A DNA stretch of 20,897 bases from contig LSSL01007686.1 of the NCBI GenBank assembly GCA_001953115.1, forward strand, positions 1 through 20,897, given 5' to 3'. The DNA is from Smittium mucronatum. Its lineage: Eukaryota > Kickxellomycota > Harpellomycetes > Harpellales > Legeriomycetaceae. The notes beneath the pieces are model-generated. The model worked only from the letters and a program-made list of their open reading frames with translations. It was not told where the DNA came from and did no database searches. Below, one piece after another: positions 10,680 through 20,897 of the stretch (positions are counted from its first letter, which is position 1; every line of letters starts with the position of its first letter). The position numbers and the translations under genes are program-made.

Positions 10680-11496
10680 AACCCATTTCCCAATTTTCTT
10701 TTTATTCTATTAATTTGATTTTTAAATATCTATTTTATGAAATTTATTACCTATTATTTAAGCAGAAAAAAACTAAAGATCATACTAAGTATTTTTTAAA
10801 TGAGATATAGGGCTAAAAAAACATAAAATTTCCGATTTATTTGTCACGTTCAGTCCAGGGTAGTTAAATTTGATATAAGATATATATTAAGACTTCATAG
10901 AGTGTTTCTAAAAGGTAATTAAACATTATTGAACTCTTAATTTACAAGCCTTATTTCATTCATTGGTTGAATATTATTTAATAAAACCAATATAAGACAA
11001 TGAATTTCAGAGGAGATGAAAAATATGGTTACTCAATATAATATATATGAACCGACTATTTCTGTAAGTTTTAAAAATAAGTTTGAACCTGAAATTTTAA
11101 AGTAAGAATTTTTTGTACTTTTTTGATAAAAAAGAGATATTTATAATGGGGTCTTTCTTTTTATTCAATATTACTTTATAACTTGCTTATCTTAATTACT
11201 TCTCAGGAAGCCTATTTTCATATAATTTTTTAAGCGTCAAGACAGCTTGAAAAATTATATTTTTCTTTTTTTAGATGAATCTGAAAGTTTCCCTTGCATA
11301 TTTGGTCTTTCCTTAGTTTTTTGAACTTTTGGGCTAAACATGATTACTAGAATATTAGAAAGAATTTTAGGAGTAAAGTATATTTTTTCTCTTATTGTAC
11401 ATCATGTTAGGTTATAAATTTAATAAAATTTTCATCTAAACATTTATTCATTAAATTGTCTAATTTTTTAGGATTTTTGTATTTAATAAGTATTAG

Positions 11497-11607
11497 GAGT
11501 TTTCCTGTTCAGAATCCACTGCATGTAAACATCTTGCTGGCTTATTCGAATTGAAAGAAATTTTATATTTTGTAACTCGTGAGAACATGGAATTCCATAT
11601 ACAGCTT
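11497..11607 (+). other. Isolated exon-like open segment
   Basis: A plus-strand frame is open for 37 codons between TAG (11494-11496) and TAA (11608-11610) in a patch that is GC-richer than its surroundings. It contains a good acceptor (TTTTCCTGTTCAG, exon from 11513) and a moderate donor (ACTC then GTGAGA at 11579). The peptide is mixed (fragments ACKHLAGLFELKE and TRENMEFH) rather than Ile/Asn/Lys-poor-complexity. An exon 11513-11578 would be 66 nt, a multiple of three. There is no recognised family and no supporting neighbour, so a chance frame or relic remains more likely than a real exon. Confidence 0.15.
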
Positions 11608-13743
11608 TAAAGGCTTTAGTGCATCCGAAAAGTGGCTTTTTTTTCAGTTGAATTAATTAATTTTTGATATTGTTTTTTATGTTATATTCAATTGATAAAC
11701 AGGTACTTTTCATTTTATTTTCGAATAAATTTCGCGACTCAAGTGATGAGAAATTATAATATTTTCTAAAATTATTTGACTTATTATGTTATTACATTGG
11801 TTTTAGAAAGATAGATTTATGTTTTCATAAACTTTCAGCAGATCTCAGGTTAAATTTCCCAGGTATTTTTTTAAAACAGCATTTGCTCATTCAACTATTG
11901 AAATGGTCCTTATTCCAAAGTTAAAGCTCTAATCAATCCAAAAGAAGAAAAAAAAAGTCTTTATATGGAATAAAAAATTTTTTAAATAAATTAAAAAATT
12001 GGAAAACTCTGAATTTTTTCGAAAAAAAAAAAATCTACAAAATTTTTTATAATCCCTAAAATATATTCGATTGATATGAGTTGTTCCGATCTCGTAAAAT
12101 ATTCTCCCCTTTTTCTATCTGAATTTTTATATTTTACATAATCTTAATAAAATTTACATTAATATGCGGGATACATAATACATTTTTGGATTCAGGAAAT
12201 TTTTTCTTAACTGAATTTATTAGAGTCAAGTCTATGTCATTAATTATAGATTTCTGAAGCACATCTCAATAGTATATTTCTTTTATATTATCCATATCCC
12301 ATAAGATTAATTGATTTATTTCGTGTTTTAAAAACGTAAAGTTTGAATAAAAATCATTCCAGTATTAGATAATTCAAAACAAACAACCGAAAGGTATGTT
12401 GAATCGGTTTGAGTTATATGTATAATACATCAATAAATTTTTTTATAATTTCTATTCAGCTACACTATATTATAAATTTGAAAACTGAACCTACTAATCC
12501 TCCATTATTATCAATTTTGTAACTTTATATTGCATTTCTATCCTTTGATATTTCATAAAATACCTGAATTTTATATTTACCTTCAAGTTTTTTTATTCGA
12601 CTAGTAATCAAATAGTTGTAAACAGAATTATATTATAACATTCTGTCAAAAAAATATTTATTTATGAGACTTATTATTTTTCATGGTGAGACTCCAATAT
12701 CAGTTATAGTTATAATGACATCTTTTTCACCATCATCCAGTTTTTTTTAGTTATGGAGCAGAGTTTAGGATCATTATCGTGGTTATGACTTAGTTCCGTT
12801 ATTTCAACAGCCCATTTTTTTTCAATTAATAAATCCGTTCATACTTATAGTGAAATTATGTAATTTAATTTCAACATTCTAATTCTGTTTTACTAATTGA
12901 GGTTAAATTTTTTACGATAGATCCATCTTTAAAACGTGGAAAATTCACCCTTTTTTTATCGGATCTTTTTATTTTAACCAGAAATTATTCGCTAGAAGAT
13001 ATTTTATGCACTTTAAGGTGATATATCAATATTTTTGAACTCACGACCAACTATTAGCTCTATTCCTATTAAAAATTATGAAATAAGATTGATTTCATAA
13101 AACTATAATTTAAACTTATACCAAAAATATAAAATAATCTTTTAAAAATGGTTTTTTTTACAAAATTTGTATATAATATACACAACAAGGAGAAAAGTTT
13201 TATCAACCTAATTTTTTCAAAGATAAAAAATCCATATCTGATAATTATTTTGATTTCTATACTAATCAAAATAATCAAATTAATAACGTGAAATTAATAA
13301 AAAACTGACTAATCCGGAAATAATTTTTTGTTATGGTTGTGATATATTAAAAAAAGAAATTTTAAATAACAACACCCAAAAATAATCTTGCAGATCTAAA
13401 AAAAGACCAATCCAAATAAAATTAAAGGTCTATTTTAGTGTAAAAAGAGGTATTTTGTGATGAAAAGAATTTATATTGCTATTAAAACCATTATATTCCT
13501 TAATGAAACGTATAGCTATTGAACTTGGAGTATTATATAAAAACTTTGCTTACTAATTGTGTATTTTTTCTAATTTTCTAACTAGTTTTTCCGAAATGAA
13601 TTCTAAATTAATATCAAGAATCAATATTTGCATAGTCAAGTCTATATATTTAATTAATTCCTGAATATTTATTTTAGTTCAAAAATTAAATAAAACTATA
13701 AAAAAGATTTATTTCAAGTAATTAATTCATTGGAGATACTTAT

Positions 13744-13769
13744 TCTCTATAATTTCCTTATAGGTAATT
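13744..13769 (+). promoter_or_regulatory. Second abutting acceptor/donor motif
   Basis: A pyrimidine-rich tract (TTCTCT then TTTCCTTATAG) is directly followed by GTAATT, with the junction between 13763 and 13764. It has the same zero-exon layout as the site at 5969/5970, with a weaker donor (GTAATT rather than GTGAGC). T-rich tracts before AGGT are fairly common at this composition, so alone this is weak evidence. Confidence 0.12.
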
Positions 13770-14140
13770 TTATTTAAAAATATATTAAAGATAATATAAA
13801 TCACTAAATTTAAATTGAGTGATATATTTATTAAAAATAAATTAACTAAACTGTCGCTCAATCAGCTTTACTTTTTATTTATAAATTTTCAATATGATGC
13901 TATTTTTTTTTTTTAAAAAATTTATTTCAACTTATTAAATTGAAGTTAAATATAAAAAAAGTGTAATACTTAAATTAACCTTTTTATCTTCTCTCTTTGA
14001 TTTTCTGAATTTATAAAGGTATGTTATGGTTCTTGTTTAAAAATGAGTCTTGTTTTACGTTTTCATATTCCATTTCAATCTTATAAAATATTTGCGTTAG
14101 GGTTTTCATATTTAAATCGGGTCATTAAAATGTTGCGTAG

Positions 14141-14190
14141 TCTTTTACTTAGGTATAACTAATCTTGCTTGATCTTTTTGCTTAGGTTTT
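14141..14190 (+). promoter_or_regulatory. Twin CTTAGGT motifs after T-rich tracts
   Basis: TCTTTTACTTAG|GTATAA (junction 14152/14153) and TCTTTTTGCTTAG|GTTTTA (junction 14185/14186) lie 33 nt apart and read like two copies of one element. They may be a diverged short duplication. As splice sites each has a fair acceptor and a poor donor. Confidence 0.1.
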
Positions 14191-15757
14191 AGACCCATTC
14201 CCATTCAAATACTTGAGTGAGTTTAATTTAATTTTATGGTTCATATTTAAAATCCTTCTGGGAAAAGGTTTAATTTTAAAAAAATTGTCTGGTTTAATTA
14301 CTAAATCCCTATTTTGAAAGCTGTGAAATCTTTAAGGCTATACCTGAACCATGAATATGATGAATTTTCAAGAAATCAGTCATGATTCACCATTTTTTTA
14401 TATTTTCTTGAGCCCCCATAATAATTTCTCCATATTATGTAAAATTTGGATATCAAAACAATAAAAATTCCATATTAAATGCTAAATATTACTTTTTAAA
14501 TTTATATCCAAGTTGCAATGAGTGTCTTTCAAGTATTATCTGATTGTTTTTATTTTATTATTCTCAATCCTATCTGATATTATAAGCATATTTTTTGATT
14601 TTATTGCTTTAACTTTTTGGCCTTATGTTTTTTAAATAATCTTATTACATTTCTTAACCAGTTTAAAAGGAAACGTGCATGCTTTAAATCTAGCAAGATA
14701 TTTTCGAAATTGTTTCTACCTGTCTGAGTTTTGAAATTATTGTGTTCACCTTACATAAAATCTGTGATTTAGAGGAATATTTATTTTTTCTGGGTATACC
14801 AACCCGTTATAATTATTTTTTCGATTGCACAAATTTCAAGAGTCCAAAGGCAAAAAAAAGATCCGGTAGAGAGGTGTAGTATATATTTCATAAAATATCC
14901 CTCTTTTTTCAATAAGCTGACCTCTAATAAAAAAGATTTCTTAGAAGAGTCAAAGGGTCAGATTTACAATCAAGATTATTTAATTTTTTGAAGTTTATTT
15001 TATCTTAAAAATGAAGAAATTAATGAATCTTTTCCATAAATAACTAAAAAAATTACTTTACCTTATTTTACCGAAATATATTATATTTCTTTGGTGTTTT
15101 TTTCTTTTCCCGTTGGTTTTATTATGCGAATTTTTATAATAATTTACACAAAGGTAAGCTCTATAACTGAGAAATCTCTGAGATAGGTAATTTTTTTCCT
15201 AATATTTTTATTTTTATTTTTTTTCCATGAAATTGCATAATGATAAGTTAATAAACATTTAAAATAAATACAGAAGAGAAACCATGATTGTTTTAGCTAT
15301 GATTAATAGTTCTGACTCATCTTGAAAACATTAATATGAACTCTTTGATTGATTTTTCGTAATAGGAATAGTAAGTTAATATAAAAAACCCCTTTATTTT
15401 CTAGTTTTTAGTCGAAAGGCGCTTTTATATGAAAGTTAATTAGGTGTATTATTTGTCTTAAATTTTCTATATTTATCTCTGATGTATCATCTTTAATCTT
15501 GAAATACGCATATAATTTTGCAAAATATTTGAATTAAATGGTCAAAATTTTCCATCTCACATTCTTGATTAGAAAAATATTTGGCATCTTCATCATTAAT
15601 TTATATCCAATTTCATTAAGTTAAACAATCATCTTTAATTTCATTATAAATCATATAAATATAGTTTATTATGAAATAATTGGATTGAAAAATCTTCCCG
15701 TGCCTATCACTAGTTCTTTAAATTATATATATGTAATAATCTAATTAAAATTGTACT

Positions 15758-15970
15758 AACTTATCCCTATATTCTAGTATCTAAATATTATAAATAAATT
15801 CCCTATAAAAAAAAAACTTATCCCTATGTTTCAAGTATCAAAAATGACTCAGATCCATTTGGGATAAAAATAGAAAGCTTTAATGTTTCAACTATTATTA
15901 GAATAACCTACCCCTATGTTTCATACATGAAACACAACTCAGATCCAGTGGATATATAAATTGAGAGCCA
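15758..15970. repeat. Degenerate three-copy tandem repeat
   Basis: The unit begins AACTTATCCCTATGTTTCA and contains ACTCAGATCCA about 33 nt further on. Copy 2 starts at 15815 and copy 3 at 15905, giving a period of 90; they share CCCTATGTTTCA and ACTCAGATCCA with diverged sequence between. Copy 1 starts at 15758, keeps only the first part (AACTTATCCCTAT, then AGTATC), and lies 57 nt before copy 2. Divergence suggests an old duplication, perhaps the edge of a larger repeat family. I see no coding potential or terminal motifs. Confidence 0.6.
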
Positions 15971-17142
15971 AAATCTAACTGCTTTGGAGTTTAAGTTTTT
16001 CAAATAGTGTTTTTTTCATTACTTTCTTTAGTTATATAACTTTTCTATTATAATAAACCCGATACTTAAAATATCATCAGAATCGAGGATATATTTAGAT
16101 TTTTTTCTTCGAACATCTCCAGTTTCAGAAGTATATTAATTTACACTAGTTTCAATACAACTATAACTCAGGATAAAATTGGCTTAATATTAATATTTTC
16201 TGACTGACTTTCTTCAAAATAATTATTGGAAACCCTCGAATTTTCTTAAGCCCTTTTTCAAAAAACGGTTTTCGAAACTAAAATTCTAGTTTCATCAGAG
16301 GAATCAGTAAAAAGTATTCTATAAATTTCGGTTATAAATCAAACTTTTTCTTATAAACCGAGCTCATTAAATGTATTTTGAAGCTCGATTTTGAGGTTTT
16401 AGTAACGATTAAAACTGTTTTAGTAATAAATTTAGAGTTAAATTAATCATTTAAAATTCATCTAGCTTTTTTTCTCTCACAGCAAAGCTACTTTTAAGTT
16501 GATTCTCTTTACAAAATATAGCTATCAGGCTCTAAAAAAATATCACTCATATCCAAATATAATTTTTGAAATATATTTCACTTTATTTTAATGTGAAATA
16601 ATGCTTGATTTGGATTTAAACTCATTGCGCTATATTTTATTTAAAAGAAACAAAACTGAAATTATACTCAAAATATAATTTATATTTGGTTTCAAATGGT
16701 ATGATCTTCTATAAGGACTTAAAATAAGGCCAATTAATAATTCAATATTAAAAAAATATGTTTTTCGAGCTCATCTTTGATTTATTTCACAGCTTTCGCA
16801 AAAATATTTTAAATGTAATTTAGATATGTTAAAATGGGATTAATTATAATAGAATAATACTATCCAAGCATAAAACTGATGCAATTAATTTTTTAAATAA
16901 AATTAATGACATTATCTAGGAATTTTAGGCTCACTTTATATTATAAAATAAATTTAGCTATTTTTTAAAAATATATCTCTGTAATATTAAAATTATAATA
17001 ATCAGGATATATTTTTAATAAAAATTAAATCTACACATTCCATATTTTCCACATATTTTTAATAAAACTTGTGTATAGCATAAAGAGAAAAAAATGTTTT
17101 CAAAGGTTTTTTTTCTCATTTGATTTATTCTTTATTTTATCC

Positions 17143-17173
17143 AATTTGTATATTTTTCAAAAATATACAAATT
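17143..17173. repeat. Perfect 31-nt palindrome (15-bp arms)
   Basis: AATTTGTATATTTTT (17143-17157) and AAAAATATACAAATT (17159-17173) are exact reverse complements around a single C. Using A=T=0.39, a 15-bp match at one fixed spacing is expected about 0.001 times in the window, or roughly 0.02 allowing some twenty spacings. It could extrude as a cruciform or be a remnant of an inverted duplication. It is too short for a pre-miRNA hairpin. Confidence 0.85.
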
Positions 17174-17300
17174 AATGTAACGGAGTATAAAATTATTAAA
17201 TAAGTCCATTTAGAAAAAATATCAAATACAGTGATATTTTACAGTTTCACTATCTTTTTTTTTACATTAATAATATCTTTTACAATAAAACCTGATGCAG

Positions 17301-17324
17301 AAATATTTTATTTATAAAATATTT
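17301..17324. repeat. 10-bp inverted repeat with 4-nt loop
   Basis: AAATATTTTA and TAAAATATTT flank TTTA. Its length is within chance at this composition; it is noted because it lies 130 nt from the 31-nt palindrome. Confidence 0.4.
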
Positions 17325-18933
17325 TTATCCAATTTTTATAATTAGATAGAATAAATTACATTTGTAAAAAGTATATCACCAAGTTTTAATTTAATAAAGT
17401 CACTTTTTTTTATTCTCATAAATATATATTGCATATTAAAAATTTTAAATTATCATTTCACATAAAATGCAGTATCAAAACCTGTATAAAGTATCGATTT
17501 TTTGTAGTTCTTTTGTATTTTCTACCTCTGAAAACACATTAAATATAATTTTATAATCCAAACTTTATCCGAAGTAATTTATACAGAGCTATATTCATAA
17601 CCGTAATATAATCGCATATTCAAAAAAAAATTGAAAAAAAAATTATTTTATTATTATCCTAATTCTTTGGCAATAAAAATACATATTATAAATTAATATA
17701 TGCTGATAACTGTTTTAAAGGAATTTTATCTGAAATTACTTGCATGAAACATAATTATAGATATTTTAATCATATTTAACCATAAAAAAAATCCATTAAA
17801 ACAAAATAAACCTATTTCCAGCTATAAAATTCAATTTTTATTTAATATGGTGTAAAATATTCCAAATTTGAACTTAAAATCAATTCAAAATAATTAAAAA
17901 TACACTTAGTGCCAAATTAACAATATTTAGTTTATAATTTTGATCACAGAAATCCGGAAATAAAAAAAATAAAAAGATTTATTTAAATAAATAATATGGT
18001 GAGGACTACTTCAGAACATATGTCACCATTTTGATTAACTCAGTGAATAAGTTTTATATATTAATATTTAAAATTTAAAGAACTGTATATTGATAATGAC
18101 TTCAATTCCAAAAAAATACCTATAATATAATAATACAGAACTAAAAATTCTACCTTATTTTTTTATATAATAATTTACATATGATTGTGCTTTAAATTAA
18201 GTGTAATTTTAAAAAAAATTGATTCTGATTTCCTGAACAGATGTGCTTGTTTCGAAATAAATTCCGTAATATTTCTCAATAAATATTATGTATTTGACAT
18301 TTCTATGACTCCTAAAGAAAGACTGTCTAAAAAATAAAATTAATGCGAATTATTATCATTTAAAACATAGATAAATAACTTTTTATCAATTATTGGTTAA
18401 TAATCACAAAATTATCTAAATAAAGATTAAATAAAAAGGTTTAATTTAATAATTGGATTTTTTCAAAAGATGAGAATTTCAAAAATTATTTATTTCCATA
18501 ATAAAAAATGCAATGTTTAAATAAAATGAAGTTATGGGATTTGAAGCTTTAATTCTTTACCGTAAATATATTCCGTTTAAAAAACCCCCGAAATATCGTA
18601 TGAAAAATTATAGTTTTAAAAAATGAATTATTTGAGTTAGAAAAATACTGTATATATGAGTGATTTTTCGTTATTTTTAATAAAAATTAAGCTTTAATAT
18701 TATCAATGGTTCAAAAAAAGATCAAGGCAGAGAAGGAATTTTTTTTTTAATTTTTCAATATTAGTTTTACTAAATTTTATTTAAAGTCGCACAAAAATAC
18801 ACAAAAATAATTTTTAAAATGATATTAATGAATGTATCAGAAATATTAAAAAGAAAAAGGACTTAATAATTAATATAATAAAAAATACACGTTAGCTTTT
18901 TATTAATAATATTTATACACCAAAAAACAACCA

Positions 18934-18944
18934 CCCCCCCCCCC
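18934..18944. repeat. Homopolymer C11 tract
   Basis: Eleven consecutive C, preceded by AACAACCA and followed by TAAAAAAA. Fourth and last of the long C/G homopolymers. Confidence 0.9.
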
Positions 18945-20297
18945 TAAAAAAATTTACAAGCAATGATATAGAGTTTTAATTATATTATTTGGAAATATTA
19001 AAGATAATTTTTTATTTAGTGAATAATGAATTTCGAATGGTGAAAATTTTTCAAAAGATTAAAAATGTAGTTTTTTCATTTGAAAAATTTTGTAATTAAA
19101 CGAATCGGTGTCCAAGATTATAATATTTTAGCAAAAAGCCTATTTTTGTTTTCGTTTTTGTAAATTGATATTATAGTCTCTAGTCAGTTATTTATGAGTA
19201 TTTTTGATCATTGAGTTGAAAGATTAAACTTGCATTTTTCTCTTATTTGACTTAATAAATTATACTTAAATCAAATATAATAATTTTTGTATTTTTTCGT
19301 GAAAAAAAGGATGCTTTTTTTTGCATTTATTCATTTATAGATATCACCTTAAAAAATTTCATTATAATAGATAAAAAAATATAACTTATATTTTTTTAAA
19401 ACTTGAGTAATAATTTTATTAAAAAAAATTTAATATTATAAGATTTCGAATAAACTTGGGATTTGCTTTAAAGTTTTTTATGTGCAAATTTTGAGTAATA
19501 AAAATTACTAAAATTAAATAATATTATACTTGCAATTAAAAAAATATAAAGTATTTAAATTTTCTCACAAAAAAGAATTTTTTTAATATTTTGTATTAAA
19601 TTTAACTGCAATCTTTATTATTTCCCAAAAAAAGTTATAAAAAAGAAAGCTAAAATATTCATTTTCCCTATTAAAAAGTTGAGACTGAAATATGGAATTA
19701 AATATACGTAACATTTATCAAATTTATACACTATTTATACATAAATGACTATTAAAAATCACTAGTAAGCTTAATCCTGTTATAATTTTATAATTAGACA
19801 TAAAAAAATGCGTGTCTTAAATTCTAATTTATCAAAAAGAAAATAATTGAATAAGAATGGATAAATTATCATACAAATTTGTTTAAAATTAAAGAAATCC
19901 TAAGAGCTAGAATCTGAATTATATAAATATTGGCTTATAAATTTTAAAATGGATTTAAATTATAAAACTATTATTTTTATAAAAAAATAAAATTCTTAGT
20001 AAATATTTTAAGTTACGGGTATTTTTTATTATAAACCAATCAAAGTGATGGTTTTCCTTATTTTCATTAAATTATAGTACATAATTATCTATTTATCTAA
20101 ATTTATATATACATATATATTAAGAGATAATTGCAAAAATAGACCAGTTTTATTATCGCATTTTCCTAATGGACGAATAGTTTTACAGTTTTTTTTTCTT
20201 TATTGAGATGAGTGGATGTTAGCGTAAATATCGCGTTTAAGACTAATTACATTTTTAATTGGGCTACTATATTTGAGTATCTATTGTCATTTTTTAG
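18945..20297. other. AT-rich non-coding stretch
   Basis: Homopolymer-rich AT sequence with no frame of note. From about 20150 G+C begins to rise (for example 20205-20260, with GAGTGGATG and TATCGCGTT), leading into the coding-like segment to the right. I see no promoter motif that I would defend. Confidence 0.6.
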
Positions 20298-20338
20298 TTC
20301 ATAAATATAGAAATAAAACTGTTTGTCCCTATTTGAAG

Positions 20339-20509
20339 TTATGGCCATGTACCATAAAAAAGATAAGGTCTACCCCATACACACCAAATATTATAGAAAA
20401 GATTCAAACGCTCACAAGTTTTCTTATTCCATCCGTAAACAGGGGATTATATGCACAGGTAAGAAATTCTGGGAAATTTTTAAAATCAGAATCGACATCA
20501 AGTCCAAAG
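20339..20509 (+). CDS. Putative internal exon, protein not recognised
   Basis: Flanked by a fair acceptor (CTGTTTGTCCCTATTTGAAG, exon from 20339) and a strong donor (AAAG|GTGAGA, GT at 20510). In the frame of ATG 20341 all 56 codons are open, about half end in G or C, and many start with a purine, unlike the desert. G+C is 30-40%. The peptide is basic and aromatic, with fragments YHKKDKVYPIHTKYYRKD and GKKFWE. A second plus frame is open over 20273-20535 with more AT-rich third positions; it is entered at TTG or from an acceptor at 20297 and contains NIIEKIQTLTSFLIP. A second donor (CACAG|GTAAGA, GT at 20459) lies inside. I cannot tell which frame is real and recognise no family. Pseudogene or chance remains possible. 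Confidence 0.25.
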
Positions 20510-20636
20510 GTGAGAATTTTTTTTTCTTTTCTTTAAATTAATCTTGATTTATAAAAGTAATTATGTCCTTAAATCATAAGACTTAAATTAAAAATTTTGT
20601 AGGTCAAAATTTGCGATTGAAGCATTTTGTTTCCAG
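20510..20636 (+). other. Putative GT-AG intron, 127 nt
   Basis: Starts GTGAGA with a long T-tract and ends CATTTTGTTTCCAG, a strong pyrimidine-rich acceptor. An alternative acceptor TTTTGTAG ends at 20602. In the frame of ATG 20341, splicing to 20637 stays open for 14 complete codons before TGA, and splicing to 20603 stays open for 15 before TAG. In the competing frame, 20637-20662 could act as a 26-nt microexon (donor GCG|GTATAT) joining to 20816 and reading on to the final TGA. All are inferences from consensus only. Confidence 0.2.
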
Positions 20637-20771
20637 AGAGTGCAGATTTTAGTACAGCTGCGGTATATATATTAAGTTATTGAATTTTTTTTGTGTTTCA
20701 ATCATATCTAACTGGTAATAATAATCTTATTTTTTTCAAGTTAAATATATTTTATTATTTTTAAAAAACAC

Positions 20772-20897
20772 ATGAATACTAGAAGATTTTTTTCTTTCAC
20801 AAATTATCATAATAGATCGAGAAAGTACAAACGGGGTGAATCAAAACAGCTCTGGAAATACTCCTTTCCTCTTATGCAACTTAAAAAAATCGGCTGA
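20772..20897 (+). CDS. Small basic ORF or last exon, 41 codons, ending at the window edge
   Basis: Opens at ATG 20772 (poor Kozak context, C at -3) and closes with TGA at 20895-20897, the last three bases. From 20816 on, the G+C (about 42%) and mixed third positions look coding. The C-terminal half is strongly basic, with SRKYKRGESKQLWKYSFP and a KKIG end. A candidate acceptor (TTTTTTTCTTTCAC, then AATAG, exon from 20816) would make 20816-20897 a terminal exon entered with two bases carried over. This is in phase with the 26-nt microexon model at 20637-20662. No family recognised. Micropeptide, last exon and relic are all open. Confidence 0.25.
   Translation: MNTRRFFSFTNYHNRSRKYKRGESKQLWKYSFPLMQLKKIG

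Larger units (their letters stand above)
7699..11496. other. AT-rich non-coding stretch with microsatellites and poly-G
   Basis: No gene is supported. The 60-codon frame at 8032-8214 (plus) runs through the G13 tract and owes its Gly codons to it. The 62-codon frame at 10357-10545 begins at TTG, not ATG. The (TTTTA)n, (TA)n and 11-bp duplication are listed separately. The rest is homopolymer-rich AT sequence. Confidence 0.65.
11611..15757. other. AT-rich non-coding stretch
   Basis: No gene is supported. The 69-codon minus frame at 13069-13278 encodes an Ile/Phe/Leu-rich low-complexity peptide. A perfect 12-bp stem (arms 13244-13255 and 13264-13275, 8-nt loop) is about what composition predicts. 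Splice-like AG|GT junctions at 13763, 14152 and 14185 are listed separately. A donor-like AAAG|GTAAGC near 15152 has no open frame leading into it. Confidence 0.6.
15971..18933. other. AT-rich non-coding stretch
   Basis: No gene seen. A strong acceptor-like tract (TTTTTTTCTCTCACAG near 16483) is not followed by a long open frame. It contains the 31-nt palindrome and the small 17301-17324 hairpin. No open frame of note on either strand. Confidence 0.65.

Noticed and set aside
13244..13275. Perfect 12-bp stem with 8-nt loop
   Set aside because: Allowing loops up to about 20 nt, roughly 0.6 such stems are expected by chance in the window, so no function is inferred.
13069..13278. 69-codon minus frame
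   Set aside because: Almost entirely Ile, Phe, Leu, Lys and Tyr, as any open frame in about 80% A+T DNA would be; it only superficially resembles a membrane protein.
14096..14108. TTAGGG-containing sequence considered as telomere-like
   Set aside because: It occurs once, without tandem repetition.

Overview
The window is a eukaryotic, almost certainly nuclear, gene-poor stretch. By hand counts, most of it is roughly 80% A+T. It has homopolymer A/T runs, (TA)n, (TTTTA)n and (TTTTTA)n microsatellites, and four long C/G homopolymers. I see no dense ORFs, ribosome-binding sites, rRNA, tRNA, CRISPR array or recognisable transposase. Base use and low gene density fit an AT-rich invertebrate (an arthropod would be typical), but an AT-rich protist or fungal AT-isochore cannot be excluded. 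I cannot name the organism.

Layout. (1) Positions 1-540 are a sharply bounded block. G+C is about 45% over 121-540 against about 20% outside. It starts with a T12 run, and the reverse complement has AATAAA 12 nt before the resulting A-tract. This is the anatomy of the 3' end of a polyadenylated transcript on the minus strand, most simply a retroposed copy. An 11-C run lies just beyond it. (2) Positions about 580-20,300 are a desert. A slightly GC-richer patch at 3,441-3,850 may be a decayed coding relic. Other items are a 28-bp tandem duplication at 7.64 kb, a three-copy degenerate repeat at 15.76-15.97 kb, a perfect 31-nt palindrome at 17.14 kb, an isolated exon-like frame at 11.5 kb, and abutting AG|GT splice-like sites that could be recursive-splicing points if this is one long plus-strand intron. 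(3) Positions 20,300-20,897 rise in G+C to 30-42%. They hold coding-like segments with plausible plus-strand splice sites and a 41-codon ATG ORF whose TGA is the last three bases of the window.

No gene is recognised with confidence. ATG-started frames in the desert (91, 90, 69 and 68 codons) are about as long as expected by chance: with about 9% stop codons per triplet, roughly 0.5 open run of 91 or more codons is expected across both strands. My working model is a gene desert or very long plus-strand intron, with a retroposed fragment at the left edge and the first sign of a plus-strand gene at the right edge. I find no convincing evidence of a new multi-gene system here.
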